A stretch of 64,000 nt of DNA, taken from contig JACEVL010000005.1 in assembly GCA_020284085.1 (NCBI GenBank), forward strand, positions 1,409,215-1,473,214. Direction: 5' to 3'. This stretch comes from Aporrectodea caliginosa (taxonomy: Eukaryota > Annelida > Clitellata > Crassiclitellata > Lumbricidae). This document shows, in pieces, positions 1-9,400 of this stretch. A model generated the notes under the pieces. That model saw only the letters and a list, made by a program, of their open reading frames with translations, was not told the origin of the DNA and did not search any database. Positions within the stretch are counted from its first letter, which is position 1, and each line of letters begins with the position of its first letter. Made by a program: the position numbers and the translations under genes.

Positions 1-48
1 ATAAGCAGGTGTTCTATGACGTAATAAGACAGATAACATTACGTTACA
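1..48 (+). repeat. 3' end of a 5' LTR (LTR element 1)
   Basis: The first 48 bases recur at 2703-2750 with only two mismatches (positions 18 and 43). The copy ends in TTACA and is followed directly by TGGTGTCAGACTGAAG, a primer-binding-site-like sequence at 49-64. This is the expected arrangement at the inner edge of a 5' LTR, so the window starts inside the LTR. The rest of the LTR and its target duplication are outside the window. Confidence 0.8.
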
Positions 49-133
49 TGGTGTCAGACTGAAGAACTACACTCACACGTGAAAAGAATAACATATTATA
101 GAATTAAGCGATTCGAGTGTTAGGCTAACAACG

Positions 134-1311
134 ATGGCGTCAATGTCACACATCCCGTTTCCCTCGCAGTTGAAAATGACTGGAGGCAATGTCACTGCAG
201 AATGGAAACGTTTTAGTAGCCAGTGGGCGAACTTCGAAGTTGCTTCCGACCTGGAAGAGAAGTCATCCTCGAAGCGTGCCGCTGTCTTCCTCGCATGCAT
301 CGGCAGTGAAGCATACGAGACTTTCCAGACGATGGACTTCGAAACGGAAGGAGATCGTGCGGACATTGACAAGGTGATCGAAGCCTTTGAAAGCCACTGT
401 GTCGGAGAAGTCAATATGAGAGGTACGTGTTTAACCGAAGGATGCAAGACGTCGGAGAGACATTTGATTCTTTCATGTCCGATCTTCGCCGTCTGATCAA
501 ATCCTGTGATTATGGAACGCTCGAGGAGTCGATACTACGCGACAGAATTGTGATTGGAGTCAGAGACGATACTACGAGACGCAAACTGCTCCAAATGCGT
601 AAGTTAACTTTGAACTCTGCGACCGATGTGTGCAAAGCGAGTGAAGTTGCGACGAAGCAACTGCGAGAAATGGCGACACCTGATGAGGTCAACGCGATGC
701 AGCATGCATCGAGAGAATCGCCGTCGCGAATGCGAATCAACCGCCGATATGATGACGATCGTCATCGGGGATGGAACAGCAGCAGCCGCTGTGAGTTCTG
801 TGGTCGAGTCCACAAACCAGCGAGAGACGCATGTCCAGCCTACGGACAGACCTGTCGAGGATGCGGGATCCGACACCACTTCGAGGTGGTTTGCAAGGCG
901 AAAGTAAGCAGCGGTCCTGGTCGAGTGTGCCACCTACAGGATGAAAACTTGCTGAAACTGACCACCTCTGCCGAAGCGAAACCAGAAGCGAAACATATCT
1001 ACTCACAGCTGATGGTCGAAGGATACGAGGTAGGATTTCTGATCGATGGCGGGGCTACCGTCAATCTGTTATCAATTGCAGTCCTACAAGCAATTGACGG
1101 GAAGCGTATGCGTATCCGTAACCCGAATTGTACGTTGCGGATGTTTGAGAACGTAGAATTACCGACCGCAGGCATGATCACGGCCTGGGTTCAGCATCCA
1201 AGAACGTTACGCGAAGTCAAACTGGACTTCTATATAACAGCCACACACCAGCAGCCAGTCCTGGGTCTACAAGCTTGTCTTCAATTGGAATTGCTAACAA
1301 TTGTACAATAG
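134..1311 (+). pseudogene. Gag and aspartic protease of a Ty3/gypsy-like LTR retrotransposon, frameshifted
   Basis: The frame opens with an ATG at 134 and reads as a retrotransposon capsid-type protein. Near 415-426 it shifts into another frame that continues to a stop at 1311, so a small indel breaks the gene. The second part carries a Cys/His zinc-knuckle region (about 790-900, with CEFCGR and CRGCGIRHH) and then a retropepsin-like segment, FLIDGGATVNLLS, around 1036-1074. The usual active site is D-T/S-G-A; here the second residue is Gly (DGGA), so the protease may be inactive. Such proteins package element RNA and process the polyprotein in the cytoplasm. No RT, RNase H or integrase follows before the 3' LTR, so this copy is internally deleted. 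Confidence 0.75.
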
Positions 1312-1416
1312 AACATTTGTGACAGTCAGACAGACAACGGGTTACGTCACGAGCAAAAGAAGATTGAAACTATTCGCCAGGGTCCGTCTGTCGCAGCTGT
1401 TGAGAAGGCAACAGAG

Positions 1417-2139
1417 TTGTTGCCTACCCCTCCCGAATCACAGGACAGCGACATACAGGGACTGATACTTGCTGAAGCAGAAATAGACACTGTGCTACTG
1501 CAGGACGGGAAGCCAGTGGATTGTGAGTCTCGAGCCATGAATACGCCTCGATCCGTAACTCAAGTGAAACAGGATGGGAAGCCAGTGGAGCAGGACTCCC
1601 ACACACAGAACCTGAGTGAAAATATCTGTGCAATCGATACGAATCCAGATGCCAAGAAATCAGATAACAGTCGAGTCAAGAGGCCAGAGGGAAGCCTCGT
1701 CAAATACGTATCAGTTAATGACAGCGATAAGCGTCTCTACGCCCAGTCCCAGCGGGACATGTCATCGCCTTCCCTCCACCTCGACCGACGACCCTTAATG
1801 AATGATGCCAGAGATATACCAAACTACCCTCGAATGTACGGTGGTCGTAATGATATCAACAGGGTATCAGATCATGGCCCATTTGAAGTCGACAGCGCCC
1901 TCAGTCGAGAGACGGAGACACCAGACCCTCTGGTCTGGGGTGCCGCTATTCACACCTCCAGCAGCGATGATCCGGGCCCACCTCACCGACCGCGCGCCGA
2001 GAAGACGCGGCCGTTACCCCCACCCGCTGCGGTTCACCGACGCTGCAGAAGAAGGAGACACCTCCACTCCGCCACCCTCTTCAGCGGACGTCTGTGCGTG
2101 TGTTCTACGATGGCAGATGTGCCTAATGCTTATCATTAA
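1417..2139 (+). pseudogene. Residual pol C-terminal region of LTR element 1
   Basis: An open frame of about 240 codons follows the protease in another frame. It has no recognisable RT or integrase motif. It is hydrophilic with a repeated DGKPVE/DGKPVD motif (about 1504 and 1573) and ends in a Pro/Arg-rich stretch. By position it should be the tail of pol left after deletion of the RT-integrase core. That assignment is inference from context. The two DGKPV motifs suggest a small internal duplication. It could also be non-coding sequence that happens to be open. Confidence 0.4.
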
Positions 2140-2524
2140 CTCATTTAACTGCTTCTCGCCCGAGGTGTCATGTCATGCTATACCCGGTCGATACAGATTA
2201 AAGAAGCCCCACAGAGACTTTTAATTAGTTGTGAACGCGTTACTACTGAGCGAAACATTATGAGAGACTTTCACGTACTTTTCAACGCTTATAGATTACT
2301 AGAATTGATTAGCTGTGTTTTATATTAGTTAACTTGACTTTAAAAGAAGAGGCGTGATGCAGAGATTTTCAGTTTAGGCGATCGTTAAACTATGCTCTCT
2401 AGATTTAGATATGAACCATTGAAACTGAACTTTCTTCGGACACTCTCAGCTAATATTAACGCTTTATGTATAGGAGATTCACCTATATTTGGACCGTAAA
2501 GAAGTATCTAAATTGAAGGCGAGA

Positions 2525-2750
2525 TGTCACGTGAGTGGCTGGACATTACTATAGACAAGCGTTAGACACGCCCCCTTGACCGACAGACAGACGGACTTAG
2601 ACGGACGACTCATGACTTGCTCCCGAGACACAGAGAAGGCCACACTTGAATACGCTGTTACATGTCAACTCGATATAATAAATACTGATATATACGTAGA
2701 GTATAAGCAGGTGTTCTATTACGTAATAAGACAGATAACATTACATTACA
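2525..2750 (+). repeat. 3' LTR of LTR element 1
   Basis: The 3' end (2703-2750) matches positions 1-48 at 46 of 48 bases and ends in TTACA. A purine run (AAGGCGAGA, about 2516-2524) precedes TGTCACGTG, giving a plausible polypurine tract and a TGT...ACA repeat of about 226 bp. The left edge is inferred, because the matching part of the 5' LTR is outside the window. Together with 1-48 this defines an element of roughly 2.7 kb, about half the normal length for the group. Confidence 0.65.
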
Positions 2751-2859
2751 ATAAGTGTTGCATCCTTGAAGGAGATCATCTTGCAAACGGGAAACCAATG
2801 GAGATCTTGAGTAAAGAGGTGATCAGGTGAAATATAACTTTTGTGCCCCTGTAATGAAC

Positions 2860-3290
2860 TTGGCTGCAGCACACTCTGCAGCTTCTAGAGTCCAGTCGAG
2901 CGTGAGCCAGGTCTTTCTGGAGTCAAGTGAAAGGGGTCTTGTCACCCAGCAATGTTCAAGCTCAAAGTAGCATTTATTGCAGGGACTGGCCACGTGTTCT
3001 TTATTATATTTGTCACCTCAATGTCAATGATGTCACTTTTGAGGACAAGAGAACTATTGAAGACTTCAGCTGGACTGCTCCGGTCGTAACAATATCCAGT
3101 TGGTGTCTCGTTCCAATCCAAACAAGTGCATCTCGTCAACATTAATCACTACGCGATTCTGACCCATCCATTCCTTTATGGATTTGACACACTCTGTAAA
3201 GCGCTCGATGGTCGATGGAGCATCCATGACACTGAGGTAAATCTGGATGTCGTCAGCATAATAATACCCAATCAATTGTCAACTTTTAAT
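2860..3290 (-). pseudogene. L2/CR1-like LINE RT fragment (3' part of a split copy)
   Basis: On the minus strand 3275-3066 encodes an RT segment with the catalytic YADD box in the context GYYYADDIQIYLS. Degenerate sequence continues toward 2860 and resembles the region downstream of the RT palm. The fragment probably belongs to the same LINE as the minus-strand RT remnant at 4380-4750, which carries the motifs that normally precede YADD. A plus-strand LINE now lies between them. It is a non-functional relic. Confidence 0.65.
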
Positions 3291-3369
3291 GATGTTTCAC
3301 TTCACTATTATCTGTGACCTACTTTAACTCAACTTTCTTCCTCTACTTCTACTTATAAGAACTCTCTTT

Positions 3370-4005
3370 CGCTGGGCACATCACGGCTTTGACTCGTTCT
3401 TGCTACTACCACTTGCGCCAGCTGCGGGTTGTCACTCGCTCTCTTTCTTCTTCATCTGCCTCCACTCTGGTCCATGCTTTTGTTAGTAATCGATTGGACT
3501 ACTGTTCTTCACTCTACTGTGGACTTCCTCAAGTCCGTTTGCATCCTTTGGAAGGCGTTTTGCGGGCGGCAGCTCGTCTAATTGGTGGTGTCCCTAAGTT
3601 TGGCCACATCTCTGCATTTATGCGTGATGTACTCCACTGGCTCCCGGTCCAGCAGCGCATCCATTATAGGGTATCCTCCATTGTCTGGCGCTGTGTTCTG
3701 GGCAGATCACCTGTCTATCTCCGGGAGCTCTTCACTTTAACCTCGGCATGCTCTGGTCGCCGATCTCTGCGCTCGGCCTCTAGAGGTGACTTCATAGTTC
3801 CGCATGCTCGCTCTGCTACTAGACAGCGTCGGGCTTTCTCGATCGTTGGTCCTTCTTTCTGGAATAGCCTCCCTTCAGACCTTCGTTCTCTCCCGCGAGA
3901 TCTCTCTGATTCTTTCTATAGACTACTTAAGACCTTCCTCTTTGACCGGGCCTGGGTCGGGAGCGCCTCTGAGTAGTTATCTTGAAGGGGCGCTATATAA
4001 ATTCC

Positions 4006-4037
<32 letters not shown>

Positions 4038-4040
4038 GAT
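3370..4040 (+). mobile_element. L2-group LINE, 5'-truncated, with (GATA)n tail
   Basis: An open frame at 3389-3976 encodes about 195 residues of the C-terminal part of an L2-group RT protein, with RLDYCSSLYCGLP, LHWLPVQQR and AFSIVGPSFWNSLP. It ends in the family's typical GSASE. The stop is followed by CTTGAAGGGGCGCTATATAA and a (TAGA)n microsatellite to about 4040, the usual 3' end of this family. Only the 3' part is present, which is typical of target-primed reverse transcription. It interrupts an older minus-strand LINE. Confidence 0.85.
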
Positions 4041-4334
4041 ACTGACATCAATTCTGTCAGATAAGTTAAAGGATTGTAATATATGGTAGTACGTGGCAGT
4101 ATGTGGCTGTGGTAGTACATGGCTATCAATTCACACTGACAGTCTGAGGATTTTCAAATATTTCTTCTTTTAAACTCAACACATAAGAAACCAAGAACAC
4201 ACTTCAACATATCTTTTACACACAGTCTTTACAAATCAACTCTACACTGTATAAATTTGAATCGTTCCCTCAGCTAATTTGTTTGTGCACACCACATGTG
4301 CAATGCATACACATATCTCTTGCCAGCTAATTAG
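4041..4334. other. Unassigned sequence between LINE fragments
   Basis: AT-rich sequence with short CA/TG stretches and a near-repeat of GGTAGTAC/GGCAGTATG/GTAGTACATGG around 4084-4122. No gene or clear repeat is seen. It may be decayed sequence of the minus-strand LINE that flanks it on both sides. Confidence 0.4.
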
Positions 4335-4755
4335 TTATGCGTGGCCCGCTGCTGAACAGCGCATACATTGCTGCATTATACATATACAGTGTACATTCAC
4401 AGAAAACATGTTCACTGCCATGTCAATGAGAAAGAGCAATGAGACGAGAACAGAACCCTGGAGACACTGCAGTCTAAACGGATGATAGATGACAAGACCC
4501 CTTGGAACTGAATTGAACTGCATCCAGTCCTTAAAAAGAAAGTGACTCACTGCAACACAGTCCCACTGAATATGAATTGCCCCAAATTTGATGCAGCAGA
4601 ATGTCGTGGTTGACCATGTCGAAGCAGTGGCCAGGAGGCCCAATAAGGTATACAAGTTGACTAGCCACTGTGTCAAACAAGTCGTACAAAATAATCCATT
4701 TCAGTAGAGTGATGACGTCTATATGCAAATTGAAGGCATGGCCAATTGAAGGCAT
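4335..4755 (-). pseudogene. L2/CR1-like LINE RT fragment (5' part of the split copy)
   Basis: Two minus frames contain degenerate RT motifs: FDMVNHDILLH (about 4600-4640) and LQGSVLVSLLFLID, a decayed form of the [10 protein letters not shown] box. These are RT palm motifs that come just before the YADD box found at 3275 on the same strand. Frameshifts between them show it is dead. The order supports one minus-strand LINE split by the plus LINE at 3370-4040. Confidence 0.6.
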
Positions 4756-4763
4756 GGTTCAAT

Positions 4764-5115
4764 GTTCCCTCTAAGGTGCACAGCTGCGCAGCCGCGCAGT
4801 TCGTTAGAAAATGCCGCACAACAATTTCAAAATTCCGCACATAAATTTTGGTACGAAAAAACCACTTTTGTTTAACTTAAGGTAGGCCATTGAATTACTT
4901 ATTTTTGCGTCAATGGGAGGTCAAGATCTGTGTGTGCCTGCAGCTAAGGTACCAGTCGGTGAGTCACAGCCACGGATTTCTATTAATAGGTAAGCAATCA
5001 CACCTCATATACAATGTCTATCTGTGTCAGTCAATAACTGGGACGTCCTGCCGACTCCTACATTGACTCGTAACCAGCAGACCAGGTTCGCGTGCCAGCC
5101 TATTTAGAGGGAATG
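4764..5115. mobile_element. Possible hAT-type MITE
   Basis: The left end reads CAATGTTCCCTCTAAGGTGC and the right end TTTAGAGGGAATGC, giving inverted termini around TTCCCTCTAA. This resembles termini of some hAT elements. There is no open frame and the flanking 8-bp target duplication is not convincing, so the boundaries are approximate. Confidence 0.4.
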
Positions 5116-5171
5116 CTGATGCTTGTGCCGTGAAGCGGCTTCGCCGGATAGCTAGTTAACTTCAAACAGGT

Positions 5172-5235
5172 GATGCCATAGCCATCCGTAGACCTGTGTG
5201 ACTGTGTCACACAGGCCTATCTATGGGTCAATCAG
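5172..5235. repeat. Hairpin-forming inverted repeat
   Basis: CCTGTGTGAC (5193-5202) and GTCACACAGG (5206-5215) form a perfect 10-bp stem with a 3-base loop. Weaker complementarity extends outward (CCGTAGA against TCTATGG). It may be a very short foldback MITE. The surrounding 5236-5519 shows no gene. Confidence 0.5.
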
Positions 5236-5519
5236 ATTATCCGTGTAGGATACCACTTTCAAAGTTTAAACCGGTTAATACAGCATAATATTTCTTTGTG
5301 ATTAAAATTTGTAACCAATGTTGAAACATAAAGCAAATTTAGACAGTTTTGCAAAGAAAAAGTGTACTTCTAAGTTTAAACCGAATGGCTTAGTGAGCTG
5401 GTAGAGACAGAACAGACCACTAACTGAAAGTACGAAAGACTGAGACAAAAGAAATGACTTTTCTAAGCAGAAGAACAATTACGTAAACATTTTGATCAAT
5501 AATGTATTGCAAGCGATTC

Positions 5520-6322
5520 TGTGAGACCGTATAACGGCCCACAACCCGTATAGCGAAAGGAAGGCTGAGTAGAGTCAGCAGCTACATAATTATCCAGGCT
5601 TAAGCAGGTTATCCAGGCCTTAAGGAAGTTATTCAGTTTAAGCACCACAGATGTGGGTGGGGTAGAAATACCTCCGGGCCGTGTGCAAAGCATGATGCAG
5701 TAGATAGCCAATGGGAAGAGAGCTATGTCGCATCGAGGGTTTTGGTCTATACAAGGGCAGGATGCGCAAATTCGTGGCCCAGTCGGAAGAAGCAGTCGGA
5801 GAGAAGGTACTGCAGGCGAAGATCCGTTGGAGGACCGCCGGATCGTGGATTGCCGTCTAAACGAGACGAGGACCGATAGACGAAACGCTGGATGGAGACG
5901 AGGAAGGATGTCGTCGTCGTAACAAGTAGCTGGGCCCGTAACTCGTGAAAGTAATTAAGAGTTTCGTTAATGTTAATTGAAGTGTTCTTAAGTGCAAATT
6001 ATGAGTAGATTGCGATAAGTATCGATTGTCCGAACTTTGCATCTGGAAACGAACCAGACGAGGAGGACTGGAGCAGACGAGAGGAAGTCTTCGATAAAGC
6101 ACTGGAACTGACGCCGCTGCAAACGTGTTGACGCCAGCGAGAGGAATTCAGACGAGGACGCACAAGCTACGTTACTTTCTGTGGAGCAGTCACGCTGAGA
6201 GAGCTGAGGCACGTCGTCTGAGTATTAGTCATAGGAGACCCATACGTCCCTAACGCTAATAAAGGGGTAAGACATTAGATAAGAGTAAAAGAATTAGACT
6301 CTATTCGCGGATTCAGTTTACA
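5520..6322 (+). repeat. 5' LTR of LTR element 2
   Basis: The 803-bp block runs from TGTGAGACCG to AGTTTACA and recurs at 11964-12766 with a constant offset of 6444. I saw no difference between the two copies in the stretches I compared. It is followed by TGGTGATGTGTGAATG, a primer-binding-site-like sequence starting at 6323. Equal LTRs indicate very recent insertion, because both are made from one template at integration. Confidence 0.9.
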
Positions 6323-6417
6323 TGGTGATGTGTGAATGATCGCATAACTAATCGTAGAGTGTTAACTAAAATTGTGTTAGAGATTGATTGTTACAGCTTG
6401 TAGTAATAAACTTTGAA

Positions 6418-9400
6418 ATGTCAGAAGCTTCTGTCAATCCACGGATGGTTGAGGAAGAAGAAGAAGGAAGGAGGATAGTTTTGGACTCATGTAGAGGAGA
6501 CTCCCAAATGTCCGATAATGTGCTCATGACTGATGTGTTAGACAAAATGGACTATCAGTTCGAACGAATGGACCAGAGACAGGGTCGTACGGATGAGTTG
6601 ATCCTGGATTTGATAAGACAATTGCATGAAACGACACATAAGCAGTTAGAGACAGAACAGAGACAGTATGAAACGGAGAAGAGACGAAATGAGACAGAAC
6701 AGAGACAGTTAGAGACGATGACTTCTGTTATTAACCGTCTTAATGAAATGGAAATGGGGAAAGAGAGAGAAAGAATGGACCATAGCACCAACCCTGGCTT
6801 GGTAGAATATCAAGTCATAGAAAGCACTTCTATCGCGCCTCACTCGGGCCACTCGTCAAAAGCAAGGTATCAGGTCGATGGCGCTGCGGATGAGCCTAAT
6901 GAAGGTAACGGGGAGGTGACCTTCCAGCCAAGAAGAAGTGCAAGACTTCTAGGTTTGCCTAAGGTAAATTACCACGCCCTAAATGAGGCTAGCCACATCG
7001 CAGTAGGAGCCACGTCGACCAATAGATCTAATAGTAATGTCGAGCCTTCTGTCGAATGGGGATTGACAAACCCCGGTCCAGAGAAAGGCGCCTGGTCTAG
7101 TCAACCGACGCGCTCGAGTTTAGCATCTCGAGAGGGCAGCAAGGCTGCGGAGACGCGACGAGAAGACGCAACCCGCTACACTGACGCACGAGAATGGGAC
7201 GATTCGACAGAAGGAATAGTATCGAATAGGCGTAATGTTGATGCTGTTGATAGAACTGTTAATGTAGAAATGATGGTTGTTGAAATGAATGGAACTGTCG
7301 GTGATACTCAAAGAAGCAGTGAAACCGATATAAATAGACGTGCAAATGTAAACGTGAATGAAGTGAATGATGCAAATACATTTGATAACGTAATTAGGTT
7401 TGCTGAAGATGAATTTGAAAGTGTGAATCGAGCAAATGAAAGGAATTCGCAAATATTGTCACTAGAAAGGGACAGGGATTCTCAAAGGTTTCAAAAAGAT
7501 TCCTTTCAAACACACGATAGATGGCACCTCAAACACGCAGACATGACCAGGGGAAACACACATAACCCGCCGGCTTGGGTCCAACTTGATATGCGTAATT
7601 CTGAAAACGAGGAAATGAGTCAAACGGCGAGAAGTGCTGCTCAAAAATTCAATGGAGTTCATTTCTCAAACGCCACTCTGTCGACAAATAATCCTGTCAC
7701 CTCCAAAAGATCCAGTCATATCAACCATGGCAATGAAAGACAAACAATTGTCCATTACAACGAATTCCTGGACAATCGTTCATATGCACCACCATCTGCT
7801 GTTATACCGATAAGCACAAGTCAACCAAATTCAATGTATGCAGAACGAGGCTACGATCGTTCTGACATGTCATTCGCTAGGAGGCCAATTTTTAGTCACG
7901 TTGGAGCGCAAACGTATGGTCATGAAAGTAGGATTCCGATTTGGTCTACTGAGATAAATCAGGCAAAAGATAATAGAAGCGTTGGGTTGTCAAATGAAAT
8001 ACCTAACAGGTCTGTTTCGTCGCAAACGAATGCGCATGAGCTGAGGTCACGTCAAAATGATGTTAGTCAATTTGTAGAGAGGCCACGCAGTAGCATTTTG
8101 CTTGGTTCTTTCTCAGGTCGATCTTCGTTAGATCAATTTCTAAAAAGATTTGAGATAATCAGAGTTCAAAATCAATGGGGAAATCTTGAAAGTAAAAACC
8201 AGTTGATATGTTCTTTGACTGAGGATGCAGCTCAGTTAATTTTAGAAGGTGAGTTGGATGAACTTGAGACGACCGAAGAGGTAATTCGCAAATTGCAGGA
8301 TCGTTATAGCAATAAGAGTTACCAGGCACTTTATCAAGTTGAATTAAGTACGAAACGTCAAAGGCGTGATGAATCGTTAGGAGCTTTAACTTCAGAAGTG
8401 CAGAGACTAGTGACGCTCGCATATCCTGGAAGAAATACTCCTCACCGAGACGCAATTGCTGTGAAATCGTTTTTAGATGCTGTTGGAGACAGAGAGGTTA
8501 GTCTTAAAACGTGGGAATCAAATCCACGAACGCTTGATGAAGCGTATGCTGCAGCAATCAGATACGAAGGTTTCAAACGTGCTGAATATAGAAATGTCAG
8601 ACATTCAAACAGATATGCACATGTAGTAAAAGCAGTGAACGTAGGTAACAGAAATAGTTTTGACAATAGAGGGTTTCGTTTCAATGGACGTGGAACGAAT
8701 GACGTCAATCGACGACAGCCTCATGGTAATCAAAACTCTTCCTATCGTCGACCGCAGCAGAACCAAAATAGAAGGAGGATGGATCGTCACTGGCAGATGA
8801 ATCCACACCAAGAAAGACGTTGTCACTACTGTAATGAGTTATTTCATTTCTGGAGACAATGTCCATACAGAATGGAACAGCAAGGAACTGATTTTGGAAA
8901 TGGAAATCAGTATGATTATGCTGCGCAAACGAACAATGTAAGATACGTGAAGGGAAGCGATAGTGCTTACCTAAAGATGTCTTTGTATGGGAAGGAGACA
9001 CTTTGTCTCTTAGATACTGGCAGCCAGATGGCGCTAGCTCCATCGAAATTGATTAAGGGCCGAGATTTGAGGCCATCAAATCAAAAACTTGTAGCAGCAA
9101 ATAACAGTAAAATCCAGGTGATTGGCGAAACAAAAATGAAGTTGAAAGTAAATGGGAAGATTTACTGGGTGCCAGCGCTTGTAAGTCCACAAGTTTCTCA
9201 CGTATTGTTAGGGTTAAGTTTCATGAAAGAAAATAATGTAGTTTGGCATTGTCAGAAAGATTGGATTGAGTTGGATGGACAACGAGCGAAATTGCATTTC
9301 CGCTCAGAAGCTTCACAAGTACGCCGCATAGCAGCAGCACAAGATGTTGTAGTGCCAGCTTACAGTGAAGTAGACATTGCTGCGTACGCTGTTCTGCCAA

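Noticed and set aside
5725..6212. Short open frames in the LTR, repeated at 12169-12656
   Set aside because: They recur only because the LTR is duplicated; frames overlap on both strands and have no motif.
6388..6417. Extension of the Gag-protease frame upstream of the ATG at 6418
   Set aside because: The extra 10 codons begin at TTG; a eukaryotic start is expected at the ATG.
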